DNA from: Cavenderia fasciculata
Taxonomy: Eukaryota; Evosea; Eumycetozoa; Acytosteliales; Cavenderiaceae
Assembly: GCF_000203815.1 (NCBI RefSeq)
Contig: NW_004457624.1
Location: forward strand, 1,054,001-1,118,000
Direction of reading: 5' to 3'
Length of the DNA stretch: 64,000 nucleotides
In this document: one piece after another, positions 1-12,890 of the stretch
Numbering within the stretch: position 1 is the stretch's first letter
Layout of the letters: every line of letters starts with the position of its first letter
The notes under the pieces: model-generated
What the model saw: only the letters and a program-made list of their open reading frames with translations
Told to the model about the DNA's origin: nothing
The model's database searches: none
Position numbers and translations under genes: made by a program

Positions 1-3000
1 CCTTGCTGACTATCATCACTTCCAAAATATGAAATAAAGTTGTCACGTAATGCGGCGAGGTCGCGAAGCTTGGTGTAGCATTCGAGACGTCCGTTCTCCC
101 ACAGACTCGTTTCGCGTTGTGAAAGTTGGTAGTTTTGGAGCTGACCCGATTCCAGTGCACCTAAAGCTTGATCGTACACCTTGAGCACAGAGACCCAGTC
201 TCCGCGCAGCTCTGCCTCCATCGCGTCCTTGGTGTAGGATACGTTGCCCATTTGACGCTCGATCAAGCCAAGTAATATATCGTTTTCATTCATTGCACGA
301 TACAACTCACGCAGATGCTCCCATGCGTCACTCAACTCGGACGACTGCGGCACCACAGAGTTGCTGGTCTGTCTTCGACGCGACCCACTGCTACTCATCT
401 CCTTGTTGATCATTGCCTGTATCTGTTGTTCCAACACGACAATACCCAACGGATGGTTTCCAGAGTACAACGAAATACGTGCCAGTTGCGCACATGTTGG
501 TGCAAGTTCTGGACACTGCTCGACGATACGCAAGATACAACTAACCATCTGAGGGTAGCAGTGTACCGACACGGATGAAATAGACGAGATACGTTCCTTG
601 ATGTTTTCACGGAACCCCTTGGTCTCGGTCGCAGCACGTCCATAAATGGCCGTAAACAACGATGCAAACACATTCGAACCAATAGTCGAATCGATCTGAC
701 AGAGTAGTTGCAAGGGACGGACTATCTCTTGCAACTTGATCTGGATGTCTGGAAGTTCACCCGATCTATACTTTCTAAACATAGTGACTTGGTTCTCCCT
801 TGCCTTTTTCGCACGTTCAATGTATGCTTCTCTCTCCTTGTTGAATTTTACTTGCATTCTAGCAAATACATTTGCGTTGGCCGATGATTCATTGGTGTTG
901 TTTCCTTCATTCTTTTTGAATCTATTTCTCAATTCCATGTATTTACCATCAACAGGTGCAGGTTGTTTAAATGCACCAGAACCACCTTTTTGACCAGCCG
1001 ATGGTTTTCCTGATGATGATGTTGGTTTTGGTAGTTGTTTCTTTTGTTGTTGTTGTTGACTATGTTGTTGAGAATAATTACTACCAGTGATCATATCAAC
1101 ATCCTGTGATAATGATGAGTTTCCAGATGGATAGAATTGTGAAAACGATGATTGTGTAAGAGTGAATTGTGGTGCTTGAGTCGAACGGATTCCCTGGTCG
1201 GTATCCATCATCATCATCTGACTGGCACTATCATCTTGTGAACTACTAAACAATGGATTCATATTGGATGTTCTACTCTGCCATGAGCTGTCAAGTTGGT
1301 ATTCCTTAAATGTACATTCACTCAATGGTTTTTCAAATACCAATTTCGAAAAGTCACTTGATCTCGAACAAAGTTGGAATAATAAACAACAACTATAACC
1401 TAACCATTGATTTTCAGTTTCAACTGAATACATTTTTCTACAAACAAATAAATAAATAAATAAATGTAAGTAAATAAATAAATATTTTTGTTTGTTTTGT
1501 GTGTTTTGACATACTCGAAAATTTGTAATAATCTTGATGAAGTTGACAATGAAAGTTGTTGATTGGTATCCCAAAACTCCATTATTTTCTTTTTAATGGC
1601 TTCACTGTCATCGGACAAACCAATGAGTAGAGTGATTCTCAATTGATCTGAATCACTGTATTCGGCGACATTGTTATAGATCCACATACAAATTTCAAAG
1701 TACAAATCTCTACAACTTTCATTTGGATTAGAGTTGAATGAATAGTCTTTGAGAAGTAATTGAACAATCTGTGTGGTGATGGCGGGTTGAGTAGACTGAT
1801 TCTTTACAATCTTGAATAGGATCTTGAGAAGGATCAATTGATTCTCTTCGTTTCTAACACGAATAAGGTTTTCCAAATTGATCGATTTCAATTTAATATA
1901 AAGATCGTCTACTTCATCTCCAATCCAATACAAAATATTAAATGCTATCAATCTAACCTGTTCATTCAACTGTGGTAAAACATTTAACATTCTAACTTGG
2001 AATTGTTTAAGGAATGATGGATGATGTAATCCAATAAAATATAAACAATTAAATGCTCTTTGATAATCTGTTGATGCAAATAATGATAATATCTAAAGAT
2101 AAAGAAATTAATATTATATTTTTTGTTTTTGATTTGTTTTTTCTTTCTCTTACCTTTCCTCTTAATAATTCATTTAAATCTGATTGATTTTGATGTTTTT
2201 GATTAAAATTTAACATCATACCACAAATTTCAGAGGTAGCATCTGAAAGTTCTTTAAAGTCTGTAAGATTGTCTAGTAGAGTTTGATAGAATTTGAATTC
2301 ATTGATATCTGAATCATTTTGTTTATCATATGCAGGAATATCATTACTGAGAAGAATGGAAAGGAGTACTAATCCAGTTGTTTTGTATTGTCTGCCTTTA
2401 CCCTTGAAATTACCACTTGTCTGATGTGATAAATATTCGACAATCGAATTCTTCTTGTCCACTGTAAAGATTCCCTTCCATCTCTCTACAAATAATTTAA
2501 TAATATTTAAATTATTTCTATGAATTTGTCTATTTGCTGCATATGCATTTTTAAATAAATAATTCTAAAAAAGATAATTAAAAAGTAAATATAAATATAT
2601 TTGTTGTGAAATAAATTTAATTTATCTTATAACATACTATGAATCTTGAAATATTTGATTGAATGATTGAATTATAACTCTTTTGATTCTCCAATGAATA
2701 GATATTTGGCCATTTCAAAATAATTAAACAAACATCACGAATGAAATAATGGAATCCTTTACCACCGGTGGCTGGCGAGATGACATAATCAATCAATAAT
2801 GGTATCCATTGTCTATGATACTTTTCAAAATATTGTGGTCTATTAATTAATACTTTTATAATAAATAAGAATATATTGGGATGTGCTAAATAATAAAAAT
2901 AATAAATGTTAATATATTTCTATTTAGAATCCTCTTTGATTCTTCTTCTTCTTCTTCTTTCTTTCTTTCTATCTTACGAGAATCTTTAGCTTTGTTATAA

Positions 3001-4539
3001 AGTTCAGTCATCCATTTTGGCATTTCATTACTATTTGAATCCAATTTAAATTTGTCTTGATAGATATCAATAATGTGAAGCATTGGCAACATGGATGGAT
3101 TAGAGTTGATTTCATCCATCTCCATGTTTTCATTGAGTTTGGCATATTTTCTTTGTTGTTGTTGGTACATGATATCATCAAATGTAGCTAGTGGGTGGCC
3201 AACTGGTGCAGGAGCAATGAAAGCACCTCTGCCAGAGATACTCGCGTCTTGACTAAGACTGCTGTCCTGAAGATACTGACTCGAGAGATACTTGATGTCT
3301 TGTAAGTTTCTTCTGGCAATACTGTTCATATCAACCTTACTATTGACTGTGAAATTAGTTTCTGGCTCGAAATTGTAAACCTTTTCAGTATCGATGATAT
3401 TCTCCCAGAGATATTCATTCTTTTCAATGTTTTCTTTGAAAAAGAAGGTGTGGAAGAAGTTTTCTCTTGACTGCGTCGCTGCAATGACACTAGCTAGACA
3501 GCTGTAGGCTGATCCGTGGTAGAGGGTGCACAGTGGACGTGTGACATGCTTGTCGTCGCTGGCCAGCTTCTCTGACTTGGCAGAATGGGCAGCACGCATG
3601 ATGGCGGCGGTCAACTCGGTTCCCTTGGCATCTGGCTTGTCGTAAAAGTATCGGTTGACATTGTCCTTGATGGTGGTCGACGGCATCGCCTCGTAGAACG
3701 CTTCAATCACATGGAAACAGCATATCTTTTCAATGATTGATGACTTGCGCTCACCCGAGTTGGTCATGTATTTGGGTACGAGTGGCTGGATGATAGACAT
3801 GAGCGAAGTAAGGTGTAACGTGAACAAATGGATCAGAGAAGGCTGAGTCATCTTTGCAATCAGAGGTGTACAGAATTTATCGACCAAAGTAATCTTGAGT
3901 TCGTCGGTATAGTCATTTGACAAAAATACATTAAAGCAATGAGTAAACACTTCCTTGCTCTGTTCGTCGCTACTACCCTTGATAAATCTATCAATAGAAG
4001 CATTGATATTAACAATATAGCTATGATCACGTTCCTTTAAGATTGGAAGTAATGTATCAATCATAAAAGTGCTTCCTTTAGATTCCAATGTATCCAAAAA
4101 TCTATCAATCGTTGTAATATAATCATTATAAATTGGTGATCCAACCGTTAAATCCTTTGAAACCAATGGGAAATTATAAACTACAATTTCATTTAATTTT
4201 TCTTTCAACTATAAAAATAATAAATAGAGCAAGTTAGAATTATATATTTTTAGATATTTATATTATTTACATACAGAATTATAATTATGATGTTTTGGAT
4301 AAGATAATAAATAAGGTAATAGGGTCAATGCCTTATTTTTAAATGCCAAAGTATTAGATCTATTTAAATAATTGACCAACATTGAATAAATGAAATCATA
4401 ACCTTCTTGAGACTCAAAGAATGTAGTTGTATCAACTTTGATGAAATTCTTTACAAACTCTAAGATATTTTCCTTTTCTTCTTGTTTCATATCATTGTTT
4501 GATAATATACTTGATACTTTTGTTAAAAATGGAATTAAC

Positions 4540-4580
<41 letters not shown>

Positions 4581-7500
4581 ATATTAATATCTTTTAACAT
4601 TGATTTTTTTTGTTTTTTTTTTTACTTTACAACAGTTTTCATTTCCTTTTTTCTTAATGATGATTGATTTTCAGTCCATTGAGTATGTTTGAAAATACAA
4701 ATATCATTTAATAATTTATGGATACCATTGGTTTTCTTGATTTGTTCAACAAGATGATCAACATATGATTCAAAGTGTGATGAAATATGTTTGGTAATCT
4801 CTCCAAAGAATGTTTTATAGAATAAACTATACTTGTCAACTTGTTCCAAAGGTGGTGTATCTGAACCACCACCACCAGCAGCTTGTGGAGTAGTAGTAGT
4901 CATTGTAACATCACCATCACCATTCTTTGATTTATCATCCTTATTATTGTTATTATTATTATTATTATTATTTATATCCTTTTTATCTTTTGATTTTTCT
5001 TGAAGAGAAGCAGGATTTTGAATAAGTGATAATAATTTTTGAGGAGAAATACCAATACTGAAAACAAGGGTGAGGATCTCCTTGAATACCAATAGTTTAG
5101 AAGGTGATACTTGGTCACTACAATTATCAAATATATAATCAACCAATAATTCGTTGAGTTGTTTGGTTGATTTGATAATGGTTGATTTGGTTGCCAGTGC
5201 ACATTGTTCAATGACATCGTCCAATACTCTATTGTTGTGAATGATCTTGTAACCTTTGACTAGTGTGATAAGAGTATCGATACTCTCATTCTTGATCAAC
5301 TTGTCAATGTTTACAAGATTCAATGCGCTATCATTTGATGTGATCTTGTCGACCAATACTTGAATCAAAGTGTCTTTGTATCTATCACCTTGTTCGATTA
5401 AAATGGCACATATTCTATTTACAATAGGGTGTACACCTGGGAATGCCTGTCCCTGTTGAGGTGCCACACCCGTCTCCAAATCAATCTCTGTCAATCCAAT
5501 TGCCAATGGAGTCAATAAAAGATCACCAACCAATCGAATAAATTGAATACCACCATAATTTAATATATCAATAAATTTAAACTTTTCAATTAATAATATA
5601 AATAATCCTAATAAATGTTTAATAACATTACACTAAAATTAAAAACAAATAAATAAAAATGATTAATAAATGATATCTTTACAAGTTATTAATAATATAA
5701 ATAATATATACCTTGTAGAAATTATACTTTTCCAATTCACGTGGTGATAGTGGTGATAATAAAGTAGAGATTGGTGAGCTGTTGTTGGTAGTACTATTAC
5801 TATTATTGTTGGCATATTCTGATAAAAATATATAGAATGAATTGGTTAGGATTTTTGATCCATATTCTTTGTTGACAAGGTGAATTGGTTCGATGAATGA
5901 TTCGCTCAGATACCAGGTATAGACATGTAGTGAAGTTTGTAGATGCTTGAACCAAAACTCAATCTCTGCAACTGTTGGTGCACTACCACCACTCTTTTTG
6001 CTGCCGGTTGGTGGAGAGAGCGAGTTGGCAGGCTCGGCCACCTCCATGATGAAACCAATACCATGCTTTTTGATGTTGTCTTTGATCCATTGGGACCCTG
6101 ACTTGATGCCGGGTAGCATAACCACCAAACGTTGGAAGAGGAGGATTGCTTCTGTTCGTGCTCGGCTCTCTGTACGTCCACAACACTCTTTGAACAACCA
6201 CAACACGAATGCCTGGAGATCAGTGTGCTCACGACGCTGTGCGTTGGATTTGTTGAGTATGTCAAGCTTGCGTTCAATGACCTTGACCATGACGGTGAGG
6301 ACGTGTGACAGTTTGTTGGCAATCTCGTCATTCTCACTTGATGCTGCACCGTCGTCATCTCCTTTGTCACCACCTTCTCCAGCTCCACGTATACTACTGC
6401 TACTCGAACTGATTCTCAAGCTGAGCAAGACCATGTGCATCAACTCAAAGATAAACTGTGTGACAAGTGTTTCTTCCTCACGGAATATTCTGTATATCTC
6501 GGTGAGCGCGATAGCAGCGCCAAGACGCTGGTTGGAAGCCGGGTGCATGGCAAGCGAGTACACACGCTTCATGAGTGACTTGAAGTTGAACGGGTTCTTC
6601 TCCTGCTGCGACTTGGATGTGTGTTTGAGCGACCATTTGGCAAACTCGGCCAGACACTTGGCGGCAAATGCACGCAGCGAACCGTCGTGTGGACTGGTCA
6701 ATCCCTCGACAATGGCGTTGAGCAGACACATAGTGTCGTCGCTCTCGGACCGAACATTTCGAGTGAACCAATGTACCAACTGAATGCACAGTGGTTGGAA
6801 CAACTGACGAGCAACCTGCTCGACATCAGTTGCCAGCTGCAACAGTGCTGGGAACACATGTTTATACAACTTGGTGAAACTCTGTGCTGGTCCTGCTGCA
6901 GGTGGATTAGCAGCCTTTCCAATCATATACAACACAAACGAGTGCAAAAGTTCGCATGCAGCAACCTTGGTCTGACGCGACGGTGATTTCATGGCCAGCG
7001 ACACGACCGACGGCAAGATCGAGTCCAATATAATCGATATGTTGTTAATATCGGTGAATGGAATCGACAAGAGCAGATGCGACTCGGTGTCCCATGCCAC
7101 TCCATTCTCACCGCTGTTTTCACCGTGCACTAGATCGACTGTACCTAGGAGATGTGAGTTCTTTCCACCCAGTCTGCCAAGCAATGCAATGATACGGTTC
7201 TGTATCTCCTCGACCGAGTTTTTAAACTGCATCATCTTTGGATCGATTGTCTTGTTGGACGAAGACGATCCAAACTTCTTTCGACGAAACTGAGGTGTCT
7301 TTCCAAAATAATAATTTGGACCCAATGTTCCATCGGCGTTTCCATCTCCCACACCTCCATCGGCCAATGCATTGGGTGTAGTTGAAATCATCAAATAATC
7401 ATTCAAACTTGGTAAAATAGAATCCAAATATTTATAAACTTGTAATGGTACAACTTTAATCCAATATTCAATTGCATTTAATGCTGAATGTCCTAATTTT

Positions 7501-10373
7501 AAATAACTAAAAAACAACAAATTATTAGTTGAATGAAATATTCTCTTCCTTTTGTTTATCTCTTTCTTTTCTTTTACCTTAAACCTAATTTAAAAGAAGT
7601 TTTTAAAGTTGGAATTAATAAACCAACATCGATGAGTTGTTTTGGAATGGAGAGTAAAAGTTGAATACAAGATGCCAATAATTCATCTTTGAATTGGTTA
7701 CCACAAGATAATACTTCTTGAATGAATTTGTTGAATAGAATAAAACAATTCTTTTTGTTTTCAATTTCTTCTTCTTCTATTTCGAGTTGGATTTGTGGAG
7801 CATTTGATGACTGGTTTGTTGTTGTATTATTTTCATCATCATCAATATCCATTGAATAGGATAATGAAAAGGTTTCACCACTATTACTAGCAGCAGAGTC
7901 AATTGAAGCTGTCAATGATTTCTTTTGTTGCTGATCAATAAATGCAAAATAATTTTCCTTTTTGCAAACCTTCATGATCACTTGCATCAACTTGTAGAAA
8001 CCACTGATAAGAGGATACTTTTTCGATGTGAAAATAACTTCCTTGCCAAAAATGTAAATCCATGGTACTAGTAACTTTGGGTGATTGTATGGAACGAATA
8101 TTTTAACAAATTCCACCAAGTTTAGGAATAATTCGATATCCTTGGCAGTTGATGGAATCAATGTTTGATTATCATCATTTACCAATTGAGATGCATCCTG
8201 TTCCTCTTGGTCGTTGGATTCCTCATCTTCATCCGTTGCATCTTCATCTTCATCATCTTGTTTTTTCTTTTGATCTGTTGCAGCACCAGCAGTAGTAGTA
8301 GTAGTGATCATTGCTGGATTATGATGAATATCATCAACATCCTTTGAAGAATAAGATAAATCCAATTTCTGAATAAGTGAAATCAAAGAGGAAATCATTT
8401 CATTGTAGATCATTGAGGTGATAGTTCCAGCATTGACAGGTGGAGTATCTCTATTCTTGTTGTATTCAGTATCCTCTTTTTTAGGATGTAATAAATGAAA
8501 CCAAACATCTTTATACACTTCATACCAAGGTGTATCACCTGTATTCAAATAATTTATCAATGAAAGATTTGGTTTTGAAAATGTTATAATCATTCCTTGT
8601 CGAACTAAAAAAAACAAACAAAAATAAAAGTTAATAATTATATTTTCTTTTTTTTCTTCTTTTTCCTTTTTTTAATATTTACTTACCAATTCTAGTTAAT
8701 AAAGTTTTCAAGAAATCACCTTTAAAATATAATGAAGCAAATAAACGATTGATGGCAGAATAATATCTATCACGTTGTTTTTCAAATAGATAGGGATAGA
8801 TGATGAAAAAGGTGCCAACGATTTGTTCCAATGGGTCAAGATACCAAAATTCAATGTCATTGATTTCAAACAAGATATTTGAAAAGGCATTGATAAAACT
8901 AGACAAATGCATTACAATCTCTTCGATGTTTTCCAGTTTGACAATCATCAACTTTTCAGAGAATTTAAACAGACTGCCAAGCAGCGATTTCAACTCCCAT
9001 TCTCCAATAAATTGTTTAACTGGTAATGCAAATCTACTACATCCTCTAATAGCAATAGATATTTCATATGTTGAACTATTTGTATTTTCAAATATTGAAT
9101 AAAATTTTCTTATAAAAAACTATAAACAGAAACAAATATTAATTAATATCTTTTGTACACTTATCTAATCTAATAAATATAATATCTTTTCGCATACCTT
9201 AAAAGTAGTTTGATCACTTTCAATACTTCTTTGACCAGAAGTCATTTCTTTTGCAATTTGAGCTAAAAATGTATCGATACAATTAAAAGCAATATCACGA
9301 TTCAACTTGTTATTGTGATTACACCAAAACTCTAGACGTGTAAACATTTTCTCACTCTGTTCTGTGAGGTATTGTTTAAAGAGTGGCGCATGATGATTGA
9401 TGAGTTGCATTGCAGACCGAGGGATTTCAAATCGTTGACCGGCCGATTGTGGGTCGGTGCAAATAAACAGATAGTGGTAGAGTTGTTGGACATGTTTGTT
9501 GTTGGTTATCATAAAATCGCCACTAAAATGTACAAGCAGGCAATCCAATGCCTTGATAGAAGACAGTATCAGTACAGTCTCTGGTGCCTTTGATTTTAAC
9601 TGTGATCCAAGTGTCTCCATTAAAATAGTTGCCAATTGATTATTATAATCCATAATAACCGATGGGAAATGTTCTGAAAATAATCCCAATGTAATTAATA
9701 TCTCTCCTTTAACAGTTTGTGATAATTTACCACATGTAAATTGTTCAATTAATCTAGAATCAAAATAAATAAAGCAATTATATTAATAATAAGTTGAATT
9801 GATTTGTTCTATTCTATTTTTGTTTACATACTTGTCAGTCATATCTCGGACACCAAATAATTCAGCTTTGATTGAAGATTGTTTGGTTTGATAATTGAAT
9901 GATTTGGTGAGGATCTTTTGAATTGGTTTAAAAGAGAGTGCTTGGACAGTTTGACTTTGGTCTTTTCTAAAGAGACTGATACATAGATTCTTGATAGATA
10001 CAATGTAACCAGTACATGCAGCTCTATAATTCTTGATAAAGTCGGTTGTCAGCTGCAAGAGTTGGCATTTGATTTTGACTACGATCTTTGTATTAGCACT
10101 TGTACTATTGTTGACCGAGTAGTTGCCTGTTTTCGTCAGGTACTTGAGTATGTTGTGGTCACCTTGAAACAAGAGTGATGCGGCCAGACCAATCTCTTCA
10201 TCGACCAACTCTTTCATGATAATGTTGGACAGCTCGTCAATCAACATCTCATCATTATCCATGGCAGAGTAGCTGGTTGCAGCCGACCCCTGTTGTTGTT
10301 GTTGTGCATTCAACGATGCATGAAGTTTAATCAAATAATCTTCAATCTTTTGGTATGTTGATGTTCCTGTCAT
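1..10373 (-). CDS. dnapkcs: DNA-dependent protein kinase catalytic subunit (DNA-PKcs), N-terminal 12 exons; 3' end off window
   Basis: Giant PIKK of non-homologous end joining, recruited by Ku to DNA ends in the nucleus. Exons (minus): 9832-10373, 9198-9753, 8687-9119, 7578-8604, 5712-7506, 4631-5632, 4275-4538, 2978-4208, 2638-2885, 2154-2564, 1515-2092 and 1-1437. All junctions are GT-AG and all phases agree, giving about 3174 residues in the window. Family identity rests on strong resemblance to vertebrate DNA-PKcs, for example KVAACELLHSFVLYMIGKA and QEKNPFNFKSLMKRVYSLA in exon 5 and YRSGELPDIQIKLQEIVRPL in exon 12. The HEAT-repeat N-terminus and the start of the FAT region are present. 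The kinase domain would lie beyond position 1. Exon 12 carries an SQ/TQ cluster (1033-1241). The start is the first ATG of the frame, followed by a Gln tract. The gene diverges from BPNT1. Family call is near certain; single exon borders are inferred. Confidence 0.95.
4541..4583. repeat. (AAAT)n microsatellite in a DNA-PKcs intron
   Basis: About ten copies of a tetranucleotide, seen directly, lying in the 92-nt intron between exons 6 and 7 of the kinase gene. Similar shorter AAAT runs occur in the intron at 1438-1514. Confidence 0.9.
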
Positions 10374-10677
10374 AGTTAGTTATGAACTGACTAGATAGAT
10401 TGATTACAATAATCAATCAATCAATCTATCTATATAGCTATACAAATACAAATACAATATAATATATAATATATACAAAAAAAAAAAAGATGAAGTAAAG
10501 AAGTAGTTTAATAAAAAATGTGGTGAAGGCGATCTTCACCAACTATGACTATGATTTTAATATCTATTTTTATTAAAATACTCAAAATTAGGGTTGAGCT
10601 CTTGAGTTCTTGATCATTCATTTATTTTGCTTTTGAATCAAACAAATAATAATAATAAGAAAGAGATAAATATAAAT
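10374..10677. promoter_or_regulatory. Divergent promoter region between DNA-PKcs and BPNT1
   Basis: This 304-nt AT-rich spacer separates two divergently transcribed genes and must hold both promoters. It contains (ATCA)n and TATA-like stretches, a short poly-A, and an 8-bp stem hairpin (10521-10528 with 10534-10541, 5-nt loop) in an otherwise simple sequence. No ORF is supported. Confidence 0.6.
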
Positions 10678-11562
10678 ATGGGAAAGGTGGATATATTACA
10701 ATTAGTATCGGCATGTTTGCAATTGGCAGAAGAGTCTGGTGACATTATAAGGGGGATATTCAACTCTGGGTCACTTGGAGTGCAGTACAAGGCCGAGGAC
10801 GACCCATTCACTATCGCAGACGTTAAATCTCAGCAACACATTATTGGCGGTCTACTCAAGTTGTGGAAGGATTTGAGAATCGTCGGTGAGGAGAACTGCG
10901 ACATTCCACCGGTTGATGTGACCCCAAAGACTGACCGATTGGAAGAGTATCGTGACAAACTACCCAAGGAGTTGGTCGATGGTATTGAGGAGAGCGAACT
11001 GCTCTTGTTCCTCGACCCATTAGACGCAACACGCGAGTTTACCAAAGGGCGTGTCGAATGTGTCATGACATTACTTGGTATCAGCTACCGTGGCAAACCA
11101 ATTGCTGGTGTCATCTACCAACCCTTTATCAATGATAATAAGGGTCGCTCAGTATGGGCTGTTGTAGGTATGCCGGTTGTTGGTCTATTGGACAAACGTG
11201 CACCAGAAGATCGTGATAAGGTCATCCTCGTGACATCGGCATCTCACTATGACGAGCGTGTCGACCGTGCCACGAAAAAGATCAATCCCGACAAAGTCAT
11301 CCGAACCGGTGGTGCTGGATTCAAGATCCTCATGATCATTGAGAATCTCGCCGACGTCTATATCTTCCCAACAGTCGGTAGCAAGCTTTGGGACATTTGC
11401 GCACCACATGCCGTCCTCTTGGCCGTCGGCGGCACTCTGACCGACCCATCTGGCAAAGACATCATCTACAGCGACCAACCAGAATTAATTGAAAACAAGA
11501 ATGGTATCGTCATCACCATTGGTAATCATCAAAAGTATATTCAACTATTAAATCAAGAATAA
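10678..11562 (+). CDS. bpnt1: 3'(2'),5'-bisphosphate nucleotidase (BPNT1-like)
   Basis: Single-exon gene of 294 residues. It belongs to the Mg2+-dependent, lithium-sensitive inositol monophosphatase superfamily and most resembles BPNT1, which dephosphorylates PAP (3'-phosphoadenosine 5'-phosphate) to AMP in sulfur metabolism. Metal-binding motifs are visible: VGEEN near residue 75, DPLDATREFTKG near residue 118 (the DPxDxT signature) and LWDICAPHAVLLAVGG near residue 240. The length fits the family (about 300). I chose the ATG at 10678, just before GKVDILQLV, because no ATG lies upstream in frame. It diverges from DNA-PKcs and converges on FAM50 with only 84 nt between stops. An inositol polyphosphate 1-phosphatase role is less likely given the sequence. 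Confidence 0.93.
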   Translation: MGKVDILQLVSACLQLAEESGDIIRGIFNSGSLGVQYKAEDDPFTIADVKSQQHIIGGLLKLWKDLRIVGEENCDIPPVDVTPKTDRLEEYRDKLPKELVDGIEESELLLFLDPLDATREFTKGRVECVMTLLGISYRGKPIAGVIYQPFINDNKGRSVWAVVGMPVVGLLDKRAPEDRDKVILVTSASHYDERVDRATKKINPDKVIRTGGAGFKILMIIENLADVYIFPTVGSKLWDICAPHAVLLAVGGTLTDPSGKDIIYSDQPELIENKNGIVITIGNHQKYIQLLNQE

Positions 11563-11646
11563 ATAACACTGTACAGTCCCCCTCTCCCTATGTTGTATAA
11601 ATATAAATATAAATATAAATGTACGTACATACATATTCCCAATTAA

Positions 11647-12890
11647 TTAATTGGGTGTAGTTGTAGTTGTATTATTATTATTAGCAGCAGCAAGTAATTT
11701 ATCGGAAATTGTATATTTTCCATAATCTACACCTGGTTGATACTCTACCCATCTTGAAGCTGGAAATATATGTTTGTTTCTTTCGTACCATGACTTTTCC
11801 ACTACTTTGGCAGCATGAGATTCATCCTTTTCAACTGTTGCATCATTTACCAAACGAATATCTTCATGTACATCAAATTTGAATAATGGTCCACTCTTTC
11901 CTCTAGCTTTCTCGATTATCATATCATAAAATGAATAATTCTAAAAAGAAACAAGAGTTAGAATATGGAGAAAATATTAATCAATTTATAGTTTATACAT
12001 ACTTGAGGAATAATTAAATCTTCTTTGATAAATATTAAATGATCAACTGATACACCACGTAATTCCTTAAACTCTAAACGAGCCATTGCCAAAAACTTTT
12101 CAATCGTTGTTCCTTTGTTGCATTGCAATGACCGTCTATGACCAGATCCATCCCAATACGAATAGGTAATTTCAATCTTTTCCTCTTTGATCTTGTTTTG
12201 TTGTTCTGTCCATTGAGCAATCAATTTTTCACGTTCCAATCGTTCCAATTCATCTCTTTCCTTGTCTGGTAAAAAGTCGGTATTTACTCTTGGATCTTTA
12301 CCAAATTTAATCTTTCTATTATTATTATTACTACTACTACTATTTACATCTTGTTGTTCCTGTTCATTATTATTATTATTATCTTTGTCGTCAGTTGATT
12401 TTAATTTTTTCTTTATAATATCTTGATCAATATCACCATCACCACCATCACCATTATTATTATTACTATCTTCTTCTTTTTTAGATATCACTTTACTTTT
12501 CAGTTGTTCTTGTTCATTATTATTGTTATCGTCCTCGTCGTCATCATCTTCAACATCAAATGATAATTTGTTCTTTGTAATTGCTTTCTTTTGAACCTTT
12601 TTGACCTGACCTTGATTCGTTCTCTTTTTCGATTCTTCGAGTGCTTGTTGTTCTTGTTGTTGTTGTATGTTCCTTTGAAAGTCAGACATTGACACTAGAC
12701 CAACATTCTTGAATGCGTTGGACTGGTCGTTGGCCGACTCAAACTTTTGGTTGATATTAAGAGTATACGATTTGTTCTCCTCTTTGATCTTCTCCTTTGC
12801 TTTGTTGAGTTCTTTCAATTCATTGCCACGTTGCTTCTCGAGCATACGTATACGGTTACCATCACCTGATCCTCCTTTGAATTCTGCCAT
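11647..12890 (-). CDS. fam50: FAM50/XAP5 family nuclear protein
   Basis: Two exons (12003-12890 and 11647-11940) encode 393 residues. The C-terminal third is the conserved XAP5 domain: [38 protein letters not shown], then after the intron [20 protein letters not shown] and [16 protein letters not shown]50 proteins are nuclear and linked to the spliceosome and, in plants, to light and clock responses (XCT). Between the N-terminal charged helix and the XAP5 domain lies a dictyostelid-type low-complexity insert rich in Asn, Asp, Glu and Lys (about residues 120-195). The start MAEFKGGSG is the only suitable ATG. It shares a 1-kb divergent promoter region with the BET gene. A poly-Thr/Asn tail follows the domain. 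Confidence 0.95.

Noticed and set aside
5947-6783. 278-codon plus-strand open frame inside the DNA-PKcs gene
   Set aside because: It is antisense to a strongly conserved exon, has no family resemblance, and its codons mirror the sense protein.
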